A DNA stretch of 64,000 nucleotides from CAYJLF01 sp964371055 (GTDB lineage Bacteria > Eisenbacteria > RBG-16-71-46 > CAIMUX01), in assembly GCA_964371055.1 (NCBI GenBank), contig CAYJLF010000002.1:1-64000 (forward strand), written 5' to 3'. The position numbers and the translations under genes are program-made. Of the stretch, positions 27,161-36,067 are shown piece after piece (the first letter of the stretch is position 1; each line of letters begins with the position of its first letter). Under the pieces are notes generated by a model. The model searched no databases, was not told where the DNA came from, and saw nothing but the letters and a program-made list of their open reading frames with translations.

Positions 27161-27610
27161 ATGAGCCAGGACACTGGATCGATCTGGATCTGCACGGACG
27201 AAACCTATGATGAAGTGATCGAACGCATGCTCTTCGGCGACAAGACGGAAGGGTGGGAGCCGAAGAAGAACATACCGATCGGCTCGACCTGCTTCCTCTT
27301 CAACTCGGACGGGAGCGACCTGCACGGCCCCTTCGAGATTGCGTCCGAGATCGGTTGCCACGAGACGGCGGCGTGGCCGGACGATCGCGGCGTGACGCGC
27401 TTTCCGGTGCAGGTGCGCATCCGTACGGTGGGCCAGGCGCGGACGATCCGCGGAGCAAGGCCGACTCTCAAGGCAGCCGGCATTGTGCTGAAGCCGATGC
27501 CCTCGGGCAAGCCGGCGCCGACAAAGGGTGGGATCCTCGATACGCGACAGGTCGCCACTCTCTGCGAGGCACTTTCCAGGAGCAACGAGGCGCCTCCGGG
27601 GCTCAAATGA
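27161..27610 (+). CDS. DCD/EVE-like (PUA-fold) small protein
   Basis: This 149-aa protein has IWICTDETYDEVIERMLFG near the N-terminus, then PIGSTCFLFN, LHGPFEIASE and TRFPVQVRIR. This succession matches DCD and EVE/YTH-like PUA-fold domains (..lC.d.T..e...r.lFg...GD..FLyN...l.GpF.a...RFp.QV). Such domains bind modified bases or nucleic acid and occur as readers in modification-dependent defence. GAGGAGGTGA is an excellent ribosome-binding site for the ATG at 27161. It lies 53 bases after the methylase gene, so it may read the methylase's mark or a phage modification; this is inferred. Confidence 0.55.
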   Translation: MSQDTGSIWICTDETYDEVIERMLFGDKTEGWEPKKNIPIGSTCFLFNSDGSDLHGPFEIASEIGCHETAAWPDDRGVTRFPVQVRIRTVGQARTIRGARPTLKAAGIVLKPMPSGKPAPTKGGILDTRQVATLCEALSRSNEAPPGLK

Positions 27611-27662
27611 CCGCGTCCGCGGCGCGATCGCTGAGAGGCAACGTGCGATTGCCGAGGAGATT

Positions 27663-28799
27663 GTGTTGAGCACGGAAGGGTTCTTCGAGGAGTCGCGCGA
27701 GCAGTCCCGCATCAAGTCGGCGATCGTCGCGAAGTACTTTTCGGCGTGGGCGACGGTCATCCTGTCGCGGATGCGCCTTCGACCGAAGCGGATCGCTTAC
27801 GTCGACCTCTTCGCCGGGCCGGGCCGGTACGATGATGGGACCACATCGACGCCCATCCTCGTTCTCGAGACCGCCCTCAATGCTCCGGCGTTGGCGGAGG
27901 CGCTCGTCACGGTCTTCAACGACAAGGACGAAGCGCACTGCCGATCGCTGGAGACGGCGATCGCCGGCATTCCCGGGATCGATGATCTCCGGCACAAGCC
28001 GATCGTCAGGAACGACGAGGTTGGCGATAGGATCGTCGGTGCCTTCGAGGCAGCACGGCTCGTGCCTACGCTCTGCTTCATCGATCCGTGGGGATACAAG
28101 GGGCTATCGTTGCGGCTCGTGAACTCCGTGCTCAAGGACTGGGGGTGCGACTGCATCTTCTTCTTTAACTACACCCGTATCAACATGGGCGTGGGGAACG
28201 AGTGGATCCAAGAGCACATCGACGCGCTGTTCGGGCCGGCTCGCGCCACATCGCTGCGGTCCCGCCTCGATGGGTTGCCCCCGGGTGCACGCGAGCATGC
28301 GATCCTCGACGAACTGATGGCCGCGCTTCAAGAGTTGGGCGGTCAGTACGTGCTTCCCTTCCGATTCCGGAGTGAAACCGGCACGCGGACGAGGCACCAC
28401 CTCATCTTCGTGACCAAAAACGTCCTTGCCTATACAATCATGAAGGACATCATGGCCGGCGCGAGTTCGCGCTCGGATCAAGGCGTCGCATCGTTCGAGT
28501 ACAATCCTGATGACGCGCGGTCCCCGTTGCTCTTCGAGATGACCGGTCCGATGGGCAATCTCGAGGAGATGCTCCCTCGGGCATACGCCGGTGAGACCCT
28601 GACGGTCCGGCAAGTCTTCGAGGGGCACCACGTCGGGAAGCCGTTCGTACTCGCCAACTACAAGGAAGCCCTGCGACGTCTTGAGGCGAAGGGGGCCGTG
28701 ATCGCCGACCCGCCGTCCGCGAGGCGCAGGAGGCTCAAGGGAGTGGTGACGATGGCGGAGACCGTCGTCATCCGATTCCCGAGCATAGAAGGAGCGTAG
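27663..28799 (+). CDS. tcmP: Three-Cys-motif partner protein TcmP
   Basis: This 378-aa protein matches TcmP: KYFSAWATVILSR, then the Rossmann-like RIAYVDLFAGPGRY, TVFNDKDEAH, TLCFIDPWGYKGLS and FFFNYTRINM. The family is encoded next to Gp37/Gp68 three-Cys-motif proteins, as here, and has a methyltransferase-like fold; its reaction is unknown. The start is placed at GTG 27663 with AGGAG five bases upstream. The TAG stop is one base before the ATG of the next gene. Confidence 0.85.
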   Translation: MLSTEGFFEESREQSRIKSAIVAKYFSAWATVILSRMRLRPKRIAYVDLFAGPGRYDDGTTSTPILVLETALNAPALAEALVTVFNDKDEAHCRSLETAIAGIPGIDDLRHKPIVRNDEVGDRIVGAFEAARLVPTLCFIDPWGYKGLSLRLVNSVLKDWGCDCIFFFNYTRINMGVGNEWIQEHIDALFGPARATSLRSRLDGLPPGAREHAILDELMAALQELGGQYVLPFRFRSETGTRTRHHLIFVTKNVLAYTIMKDIMAGASSRSDQGVASFEYNPDDARSPLLFEMTGPMGNLEEMLPRAYAGETLTVRQVFEGHHVGKPFVLANYKEALRRLEAKGAVIADPPSARRRRLKGVVTMAETVVIRFPSIEGA

Positions 28800-28800
28800 G

Positions 28801-29532
28801 ATGGGATTCCGATCAACGATCGAATGGACCGAGTCCACCTGGAACCCGGTCACGGGGTGCACGAAAGTCAGCCCCGGGTGCAAGCACTGCTACGCGGAGC
28901 GGATGGCCGTGCGGCTCCGCGCGATGGGCCAGCCAAACTACGTGAACGGCTTCGAGCTCACGCTGCACGAGCACGTCCTCGAGATGCCGCTCCGGTGGAA
29001 GAAGCCGCAGGTCATCTTCGTGAACTCGATGAGCGACCTCTTCCACCAGCGAGTGCCGGTCGCGTTCATCGAGCGCGCATTCGCGGTGATGGCGGAGGCC
29101 GACTGGCATACGTTCCAGGTGCTCACGAAGCGAAGCAGTCGGCTAGCGGACGTGAGCGATCGCCTCCCGTGGCGCGAGAACATCTGGATGGGCGTGAGCG
29201 TGGAGAACTCAGCGTACCAGACACGGATCGATGATCTCCGCCGGACAAGCGCCGCGGTCAAGTTCCTCTCGCTCGAGCCGCTCTTGGGGCCGCTTCCGGC
29301 GCTCGACCTCGATGGGATCGATTGGGTGATCGTCGGCGGCGAGTCGGGACCGCGCGCCCGACCGATGGACCCCGCCTGGGTCCGGGAGATCCGGGACCAG
29401 AGCGTCGCCGCCCGCGTACCGTTCTTCTTCAAGCAGTGGGGCGGCGTCCAGAAGTCGAGGAATGGCCGGGAACTCGACGGCCGGACTTGGGACGAGTTGC
29501 CGAGTCCGCGGCCCATGAAGGCCATCTGCTGA
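28801..29532 (+). CDS. Gp37/Gp68 family three-Cys-motif protein (DUF5131)
   Basis: This 243-aa protein has the family signature WTESTWNPVTGC-x6-C-x2-C with cysteines 20, 27 and 30 (CTKVSPGCKHCYAER). FVNSMSDLFH, VLTKRS, GVSVENSAYQTRI, LSLEPLLGPL and VIVGGESGPRARP follow. The family has a radical-SAM-like fold and is common in phages and mobile DNA; the substrate is unknown. It is translationally adjacent to tcmP and ends the plus-strand cluster begun at 14836. Inclusion in the same system is inferred from spacing. Confidence 0.9.
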   Translation: MGFRSTIEWTESTWNPVTGCTKVSPGCKHCYAERMAVRLRAMGQPNYVNGFELTLHEHVLEMPLRWKKPQVIFVNSMSDLFHQRVPVAFIERAFAVMAEADWHTFQVLTKRSSRLADVSDRLPWRENIWMGVSVENSAYQTRIDDLRRTSAAVKFLSLEPLLGPLPALDLDGIDWVIVGGESGPRARPMDPAWVREIRDQSVAARVPFFFKQWGGVQKSRNGRELDGRTWDELPSPRPMKAIC

Positions 29533-29595
29533 TAGCAGGCGACGACGAGCTCCGACCCGAAGAAGCGCGGCCGCCCGGAAGCATCCGCGCCAACG

Positions 29596-29877
29596 TCACT
29601 TCGGATTGGCCACCGACCGCGGCGTCATCAGTCTCCGCGCTTGTTCCGGCGGCAGGGCCTGGAGAAGCACGTCCTGCTTGGCTTTGGTCCGCCCGTTGCT
29701 GTAACGCATGCGGGTGATCGTCCCCAGCCCGGTCAGAATCGGCCACGCCGCCGCGCCGAACTCGAGCCATCCGGATGAGCGGCGGATCACGGAGGCCACC
29801 CCGATTACTAGGAGCCCCAAGGTTCCTGCGATCGCGACGGCGACCGAAACGCGCCACAGCAGCCCGACCCGACTCAC
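29596..29877 (-). CDS. Small membrane protein (93 aa)
   Basis: Read on the minus strand from GTG at 29877, with GGAGG four bases upstream. Two hydrophobic segments (WRVSVAVAIAGTLGLLVIGV and WLEFGAAAWPILTGL) are followed by a basic tail containing QALPPEQARRLM. No family recognised. It points toward the helicase-methylase cluster and may be independent of it. Confidence 0.5.
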   Translation of the reverse strand: MSRVGLLWRVSVAVAIAGTLGLLVIGVASVIRRSSGWLEFGAAAWPILTGLGTITRMRYSNGRTKAKQDVLLQALPPEQARRLMTPRSVANPK

Positions 29878-30490
29878 TCCGCCTCCTGCCCGGTCGATAC
29901 GCTCCCGGGGCTGCCCTCCGGAACGGCGCCGCCGGGGCCCGCTGCCCCGACCGTAGGCCGGTCCGGGGCATTCGGTCCTGTTCGGGCCAGTACTCCCACG
30001 CCTCCCGGCATGCCGAGATTCATGCTGCGGCAATGCCGTGATCGCCCACCACGGGCTGGGGAATCCACGGCTCGTGGCGTACCACGATACAGCACCGAAG
30101 CCCAGCCCGGCCCCGATCGTGATGGCGCCTACGCTCCTGTGCCTGCCGCCGGAAGTCGTGATCGGTGTGGGCGACGGCGAGTCGGACCTGCTCGCCTACC
30201 AGGTCCTACCTGCTCCGGCCGTGTTCCGACGGTGCCCCGCCTGGACCGGCATCTGACCGTCTGCCCTGGAGCGGCGGGACTCGGTGCAGGGCACGGCGGG
30301 CCAGAGGGCGCCGGCCAACCCTCCTCGCGCCGGTAGCCCCGCCTGCCGCGTGTGCGCGAGGCCTGGCCGGGTGTACTCGGCTGGGACGCTCATGGGCTGG
30401 CCCCGAGACGCCGACTGAAGGGTCCCTCGGAGAGCACACGGCGGCCATGCTTCGAGAAGCGGGTGACCGAAGGACCGGAGGAGGCACTCG
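29878..30490. other. Gene-poor gap upstream of the second DUF4177-like gene
   Basis: About 600 GC-rich bases. Several short open frames exist but none has a convincing ribosome-binding site with family-like sequence. I see no repeat or RNA structure. Confidence 0.4.
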
Positions 30491-30688
30491 ATGGCCCAGA
30501 CCTACAAGGTGGTGTCAGGCTACGAGAGCGGCAGCGGATCGATCCACGACAAGTTGGTGACCGCTCGAGCCGCCGGTTGGGAGGCCGTGAACATTGCTGC
30601 CGTCGGAGAAGAGGCGAATCGCAGGAGCAGGACCTACTCGCTCTTCGTGTTGCTGAAGAACCCGGAGCCGGGTTCGAAGAGGGACTGA
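30491..30688 (+). CDS. DUF4177-like small protein
   Basis: This 65-aa protein reads AQTYKVVSGYESG, then KLVTARAAGWEAVNIAAVG and YSLFVLLKNP. Length, the GWE core and the final strand fit small DUF4177-like proteins. GGAGGAGG lies just upstream of the ATG. It pairs in type, though not closely in sequence, with the DUF4177-like gene at 14182. Confidence 0.55.
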   Translation: MAQTYKVVSGYESGSGSIHDKLVTARAAGWEAVNIAAVGEEANRRSRTYSLFVLLKNPEPGSKRD

Positions 30689-30754
30689 CCGACAAACCCG
30701 GTCGCGACATCAGTGCGCCTCCCGCTGGTTCTCCGCCTAATGACCGGACCTACT

Positions 30755-30783
30755 TTGACGACCAGTCAGATCGGGGGCATAAT
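30755..30783 (+). promoter_or_regulatory. Near-consensus sigma70 promoter
   Basis: TTGACG (30755-30760) and CATAAT (30778-30783) are spaced by exactly 17 bases. The predicted start near 30790 is followed at once by a GGGGC/GCCCC hairpin. It would drive the coupled 42-aa frame and the SIR2-like gene. It is among the best promoters in the window. Confidence 0.6.
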
Positions 30784-30822
30784 CTCGCGTGGGGCCTACG
30801 CCCCCTAGGGAGGGAACGAGCT

Positions 30823-30951
30823 ATGGCGGATCAGACCAGGTCCGCTGGACCGTCGCTGGCTGGCCGCCACGCGGCGTGGGAGGCGGAACTTGGCTCGCCC
30901 ACCTCGCGGTACTTGCCGCAGCACCGGGCTGTGCCCAGGGTGGACGGATGA
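30823..30951 (+). CDS. Possible 42-aa leader peptide coupled to the SIR2-like gene
   Basis: A short frame starts at ATG 30823 with GGGAGGGA about 9 bases upstream, right after the promoter at 30755-30783. It ends in TGA overlapping the ATG of the SIR2-like gene (ATGA). The product, beginning MADQTRSAGPSLAGRH, has no recognisable family. It may act only to couple translation. Confidence 0.35.
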   Translation: MADQTRSAGPSLAGRHAAWEAELGSPTSRYLPQHRAVPRVDG

Positions 30952-31913
30952 TGAATCATTTCCGCGTCTTCGTCTTCGGCGCCGGCGCATCGGTCGATCA
31001 GGGTTTCCCGCTTGGATCGGAACTTCGCGCGCAGATCATCCGCCAGCTCCGCGACCCAGGCACCGGGATGTGGCCGACGCTGCATCGCCTCGGCCACGCC
31101 GAAGCGGCGATTTCGGACTTCGCGCGCGAGTTCACGGACGCCCGCGTCTCGATCGACACGTTCCTGCTCCATCGGCCGGAGTACCTCGTGATCGCAAAGC
31201 AGTGCATCGCCGCGGTGCTTCTCCCGCTGGAGCGCCCGAAGATGCTCCGAGCGAAGGCGATTGAATCCACCTGCTACGGACACCTGTTCCAGAGGCTGGT
31301 GCAGTACGAGCTCCTCAAGGACGACAGAATCAAGTTCATCACCTTCAACTACGAACGCTCGCTGACCCAAGTGCTCATCGACGGGCTGCTCGCGGTCTAT
31401 GGATCGCGGCTCAAGTCCAACCAAAGTCCTCCGTTCGACTTCCCGGCGCCCCTCCACGTCTACGGGTCGCTGGGGCCGCTGAGTATCGAGCAGGGCTCCG
31501 ATCAGCTTCCTTACGGTGCTGACGAGACCCCGGAGAACATCGCGCGAGCCGCCGATCACATCTGCCCAATCCACGAACGCAACGGGGCCGTGTCCGAACA
31601 ACTAGAATCGGCTCGATGGTACTTAGAACGCGCGGAAATGGTCGTGTTTCTCGGCTTCGCCTTTGCACCGGAGAACGTGCAGGCGCTTCGCCTACGGAAT
31701 GGGACCACCCTCTACTTTGGCTCCGGCTATCACATGGCCCGAGGTGAGAGACGAGCAGCCGGGCTGCAGATTAGCGATGACCAACGGCTTCGACTCGGCG
31801 CCGGTGGCCTGAATGCCGTTGATTATCTGCGGAGCGCGCCGGTTTTCTCGGCACTCCTCTCAGCCTATGCCCCGGAACGTCCTCTGTTATCGTGGGGCCG
31901 TAGGGCGGTCTGA
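30948..31913 (+). CDS. SIR2-like protein
   Basis: This 321-aa protein has the SIR2-like Rossmann opening FVFGAGASVDQGFPLG (about 5-20), ITFNYERSL near 130, LHVYGSLGP and VVFLGFAFAPEN. These are the conserved blocks of the SIR2_2-type NADase domain of bacterial defence proteins. NAD+ depletion on infection is the known activity of characterised relatives. No second domain is present, unlike ThsA or DSR proteins. The start is one of two adjacent ATGs at 30948/30951. Confidence 0.7.
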   Translation: MMNHFRVFVFGAGASVDQGFPLGSELRAQIIRQLRDPGTGMWPTLHRLGHAEAAISDFAREFTDARVSIDTFLLHRPEYLVIAKQCIAAVLLPLERPKMLRAKAIESTCYGHLFQRLVQYELLKDDRIKFITFNYERSLTQVLIDGLLAVYGSRLKSNQSPPFDFPAPLHVYGSLGPLSIEQGSDQLPYGADETPENIARAADHICPIHERNGAVSEQLESARWYLERAEMVVFLGFAFAPENVQALRLRNGTTLYFGSGYHMARGERRAAGLQISDDQRLRLGAGGLNAVDYLRSAPVFSALLSAYAPERPLLSWGRRAV

Positions 31914-31966
31914 GGGCTGACGGATGCGGGCGCCGATCGTGCCCGCCCCGAGGTACGCCCGACGCT

Positions 31967-32343
31967 TCACCCCCCTTGGATCGTCGTCCAGTCCAGGTTG
32001 GTCTGCTCCACCCGGCTCACGGTCGAGCCCACCGCGCTGACACTGATCCCCAGGCGCCGCGCCACCTCACGGTGAGTGCGGCCTCGGGCCCACTTCAGAC
32101 GAAGAATCCCGCGGGTCTTACGCATGGACAGTGTCTCTCCGTGGCCATCCCACCCTCCTGCGGGGGGACGGCTCGTGGCGACCACCCAACGGCGCTCCGC
32201 TCCATTCCGCCCCACTCCGCATCCCCAAGGGTGCCACGGTGGAGGAGTGTTCACGAAAACCCGCTCTCAGCGATCACGATGCCTGATCTGGGTGTTCACG
32301 ATCGCCGATCTCGGTGTTCACGATGGGCCGAAGCAGGCAGCAT
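31967..32343 (-). mobile_element. IS21-family left-end fragment with istA start
   Basis: On the minus strand the frame 32128-31967 reads MRKTRGILRLKWARGRTHRE and ARRLGISVSAVGSTVSRVEQ, the N-terminal helix-turn-helix of IS21-family IstA. It stops after ~54 codons. Upstream of it (32250-32325) the motif TGTTCACGA recurs three times, with a near copy, like the multiple terminal repeats of IS21 elements. The left boundary interrupts the third HTH of the XRE gene near 32343; the exact end is uncertain. The integrase core, istB and right end are absent. Confidence 0.65.
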
Positions 32344-32956
32344 TCCGGATTGTCCGGGGATCCAGGCCTACCCGCGCGGCCAACTCGGCCTGGGTCAGCC
32401 CGATACGCAGTCGCGCCGCCCGGAGGCGTTGGCCGAATGTCGTCTCCGCCGCCGCCGTGGCGGTCGGCAGGCCCAGGACCTCCGCCAGCCGGGCGTGGAC
32501 CCGAGGCCAGGGTCTGTGCCCCCGCCACTCCCAGCCCCGGACTGTGCTGGGATCGACACCGAGCATGTCGGCCAGTGCGTCCATGCTGAGTCCGCGTCTC
32601 TGGCGATGGTGGCGAACCAGCCGACCCCAATTCGCGGCCTCAGGGGTCAGCCGGGGGTCGTGACCGAGGAATCGGATCACTTCAGACAGTACCCGGAGAC
32701 CAAGGGAGGCGGTTCCTGCCTCCCAGTTGAAGACGGTCGTCTCACCGACCCCGATCCGCAACGCAACCTCCCGCTGGAGGAGTCCAAGGTCGAGGCGGCG
32801 CTTTCGAATGTGATCGCCGATCGACCGAAGCTTCGTGGGATAAGCCCTACCAATGGGGATCGGGCTCTTCAGCTTCAGACTGCAAAACGGCACCGCAGGG
32901 GTGTCCCTCCAGTTTCTCTTGCCACCCCCCGGAACCCCCGCCGATGAACGCCGCAA
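32318..32956 (-). pseudogene. Multi-HTH XRE-type regulator truncated by an IS21 end
   Basis: This 212-aa minus-strand frame contains three helix-turn-helix units in series: IGDHIRKRRLDLGLLQREVA (from ~46), WGRLVRHHRQRRGLSMDALA (from ~110) and FGQRLRAARLRIGLTQAELA (from ~173). The third ends early as RTIRNAACFGPS because the IS21 terminal sequence begins there. The first unit preceded by basic residues is typical of XRE proteins with duplicated HTH domains. The start at 32956 is uncertain, since homologous sequence seems to begin near residue 28. Function as a DNA-binding regulator is probable, if still expressed. Confidence 0.65.
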
Positions 32957-33419
32957 CAGACCCAGGAGGCGGGGGTTAGGCGCGGGGAGAAGAGGCGATC
33001 GGATCCACCGAGTCCCGTTCCCCTACCGCCGCCAACGAGGTGCTGCCGGCGAAGACCGGACCACGCGGCCCTCGGTGGAAGACGAATCCTGAGGGCGACC
33101 GGGGAGCCCTCCTGGGGTTTAACCGCTGGGCCGAAAGATGGAGTCTGATCCGGGATTCATCTCCGGATTGGAAGCGGAGATCGATCCGAGATTCCATCGT
33201 CGGATTGCGGCATATAATCGTGTCTGGCGATCACGGCGCGCGGGAGGACTCGCCGTCGAACCTCGATCCAAGGCCGGAGGAGGCGGTCTGGACGACAATT
33301 CCGTCGCTGGCCCCGGCGATAACACCATCGCTAACTGAACGAACGCGGCCCGTGTCCCCAAATGCCTTGCACAGTCCGTGGCCCACTTCGGTTATAGGTC
33401 CCAGGAGGAGAGTGCGGAC
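32957..33419. other. Gap upstream of the MBL-fold gene
   Basis: About 460 bases without a convincing gene. The stretch 33140-33215 repeats CCGGATT/CGGATT/GAGATC-like words and precedes a TATAAT box. Nothing else recognised. Confidence 0.4.
33213..33218 (+). promoter_or_regulatory. Perfect TATAAT -10 box
   Basis: TATAAT at 33213-33218. A weak -35 (GATTCC, 33190-33195) lies 17 bases upstream. In this GC-rich DNA a perfect -10 is rare. It would give the MBL-fold gene a leader of about 195 bases. Confidence 0.35.
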
Positions 33420-35972
33420 ATGAACCGCGCACAGCGGACATGCATGATGCTCGCAGACACCGCCTTCCATTGCGTACGGACCATGCTGAGGTGCCCCGCA
33501 TGGTTGCTCGTTTCACTGCCTCTAATCTTCGTTCCTCGGCCTTGCCTCTCTGTCATCGTCATGTATGACGTTGGTCATGGCGACTGCTACGCAGTGATTT
33601 CCGATGGGCGCGTTGTCATTGTCGATGTGGGTCCGATGTCCAATGTCAGCGGTATCGTTTCCCTCCTCCAGACACATTACGCGCACTTTGACCGTATTGT
33701 CGTCACTCATGTTCATGCCGATCATGTCGGTGGCTTTCTAACAGCAGCCAGTTACGCACGGATGAGTGGCGCCTGGATCACGACAGATATGTTGGTGTCA
33801 AATCATGGTTCCCACGATCTGGATTTGGTCATCAATGAATCCCACTTGCCCACGCTCTTGAAGACACTCAGAACGCAGCGCATCGTCGCTGCCGACGATG
33901 GAATGCTCGATGCGCTCGCACTTGATGATTCCAACATGGAGCTTCGTGGATTCGCTCTTCCGACGGCAGGGAAAGGCGAAAACACCTCTGGTCTCATCCT
34001 GAAAGTCACTGAGATTCGTGACGGTCATAGTCGACGGGCAGTGCTGTTTCTAGGTGACATTGAAGAGCCTCAACAGGCGGAACTCTTCAGGCGCCCAGAA
34101 CTCTTCCGTGACGTCGGTGCTGTGACGCTACCACATCACGGCCGACCATCCCACCTGCGCCCTGATTTCTTTGATGAAGTCAAAAGACTTGCTGGAGGCA
34201 AAGTCACAATCCTGCACTCCGACGACCGTCCATTGGCCACACACGTGTCCGAGTGGAATGCTCGCTCACATCTGAAGATTGTGAGCACAGCATCGCCTGA
34301 TTGTAAGGACCAGGGGACCCCCATCGATCTCTTTCCTCGGAAGACTTACTACCAAGTTGGGCCAGACCCAGAGGAGCTCTCAGATATCGCGAAGGTGGCA
34401 ATGCGTCCGTCTATGGCCGAGAGTGGCCATACACTGGAGGATGTCACTAATGCCGTTGCGGCGTTCACTAATCGTAACTCGAGGATCCCACTGCCACCTC
34501 GTACAGTGCTCAGCCTGCCGAGCAATGAATGGGTGACGAAGGAGATCCCAAAGCTATCGGAAGCGGCCAAGCAGCAAACCGACGTGCTAATCGACAGGCT
34601 AGCCTCGGGACACCTGGAGGACGCGCTCCGCGCTGAGCGCGAGCTACTATCGAACCGAATCATGGAGCTTAGTCCCTCGCAGTTCTCGAACATCCAGAAC
34701 CTCTCCCCGGGCGCCGTGGCACGTTGGCGCTCTCTGCGCGAGGCCCTCTCCGAGGGGACGCGCCAATGCATGGCGTACCACACTCGGGATTGGCGCATGA
34801 GGCTTGAGACCTTCCTAGGGCAGGGTGTTCCCGACCAGATGCCAGCCGGCAAGTACGATTGGGCTGTTTCGAGTCAGTTTAGTTGGTCGGTGCGTTACCA
34901 GGTGGGCGTTGGGATGGACGACGGCCGATCAGCGGCACTAGTGAAACCGGTTCGCGCTCCGGGAGTCGTGACCGTCGACCTCCTACCGATCCACGACAAC
35001 TCATTCTGCGTCGTACAAGCTTACGCCTTCGAGGGGCCGGAGGGAGCGTCTGTGCGTATCACTGATGTGTTTCCTACCCATAGCATAAGTCTGGCCTGGG
35101 AGTTCCTTGGGGCGGTTGGTGACCGTTCCGCGCAGGTCGGGCGTACGGCTAAGGTCTGGGTTCGGGTGCGAGAGGAGGTGGTCGAGCTCGCGGCAGAGTT
35201 ACCGGCGGATATGGACACGGAACCATCTTGGGCAGTGTCCGCGGGTAGACGAAGTGCTTCCGATCGCGAGACTCTTCGCCGGTTTGGTCTTGAAACGGAC
35301 TTCCGGTCGGCCCTTGAACGGGGGCGCGCGGTCCTTTGCGGATCCGCGAAAGAAGACGTAGCAAGTATGCTCTCGGAGGACTGGAAGGAGCTCTTCCCGG
35401 GCATGTTCTGGCACCACCCCCCACTCAGGTTCTGGTCTGAGTGCCGACGAATTGAAGCCCTAACCAACACGTTGGAGAACATGAGAGATGATCCGTTGAT
35501 CAAGCAGGCTCCGAAGCAACTGCGCCCAATCGAAGCTGTGCTGGGCGCACTTCGACCCCGCGATTCAATTGCGACGGAACGCCCTACAAGCGAAGAAATG
35601 ACGGAACTCCTACATGGGGTCTTCAGCGTGGCGTTGCAGGAAGTACAGCGCTGCGCCAAAATGCACGGTGCCGAAGAAGGGTGGATGACGAATGCGCAGA
35701 CTGCCCTGGCGGCCCCTAACAACGTGCTGTCCGCGCCACGCTCGGAGCCCATGGGCCATCTTGTGGCTAGACTGCGTTGCATCCGCGTTGTCCTCACGAC
35801 TCTCCCTATCGATGATAGCATACAACGAATCCCGGGCACCGAGTCCATGGATTGGAAGGTGCCGCCCCCGTTCCTTCGAAAGGAACACGAGGAGATACTT
35901 CGCGACGCCTCGGGAGGGTCCAAAGGAGCGCGAGAGTACTTGGAACTCCGTAAGATCTATAGGGGCAAGTAG
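33420..35972 (+). CDS. ComEC-type metallo-beta-lactamase-fold protein (850 aa)
   Basis: After an N-terminal hydrophobic segment (WLLVSLPLIFV, ~28-38) the protein has a ComEC/Rec2-like MBL domain: VMYDVGHGDCYAVI (47-60), VIVDVG, the metal motif THVHADHVGG (H97, H99, D101, H102), FLGDIEE and LPHHGRPSHL. The remaining ~550 residues have no recognised domain. AGGAGGAGA precedes the ATG at 33420. Standalone ComEC-like MBL proteins occur in defence islands and could hydrolyse nucleic acid or nucleotides. Codon use is visibly less GC-rich than in flanking genes, suggesting recent transfer. It has no obvious partner; IS fragments lie on both sides. Confidence 0.65.
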   Translation: MNRAQRTCMMLADTAFHCVRTMLRCPAWLLVSLPLIFVPRPCLSVIVMYDVGHGDCYAVISDGRVVIVDVGPMSNVSGIVSLLQTHYAHFDRIVVTHVHADHVGGFLTAASYARMSGAWITTDMLVSNHGSHDLDLVINESHLPTLLKTLRTQRIVAADDGMLDALALDDSNMELRGFALPTAGKGENTSGLILKVTEIRDGHSRRAVLFLGDIEEPQQAELFRRPELFRDVGAVTLPHHGRPSHLRPDFFDEVKRLAGGKVTILHSDDRPLATHVSEWNARSHLKIVSTASPDCKDQGTPIDLFPRKTYYQVGPDPEELSDIAKVAMRPSMAESGHTLEDVTNAVAAFTNRNSRIPLPPRTVLSLPSNEWVTKEIPKLSEAAKQQTDVLIDRLASGHLEDALRAERELLSNRIMELSPSQFSNIQNLSPGAVARWRSLREALSEGTRQCMAYHTRDWRMRLETFLGQGVPDQMPAGKYDWAVSSQFSWSVRYQVGVGMDDGRSAALVKPVRAPGVVTVDLLPIHDNSFCVVQAYAFEGPEGASVRITDVFPTHSISLAWEFLGAVGDRSAQVGRTAKVWVRVREEVVELAAELPADMDTEPSWAVSAGRRSASDRETLRRFGLETDFRSALERGRAVLCGSAKEDVASMLSEDWKELFPGMFWHHPPLRFWSECRRIEALTNTLENMRDDPLIKQAPKQLRPIEAVLGALRPRDSIATERPTSEEMTELLHGVFSVALQEVQRCAKMHGAEEGWMTNAQTALAAPNNVLSAPRSEPMGHLVARLRCIRVVLTTLPIDDSIQRIPGTESMDWKVPPPFLRKEHEEILRDASGGSKGAREYLELRKIYRGK

Positions 35973-36067
35973 TCGTTTTCAGCATGCGCGTGTATCCCGG
36001 GGTGAAGTCGATGCTCCGTCGGCGGGCTTCGCATACGCGTGGACCCGGACCTGGCGCGTGCTGCCGA

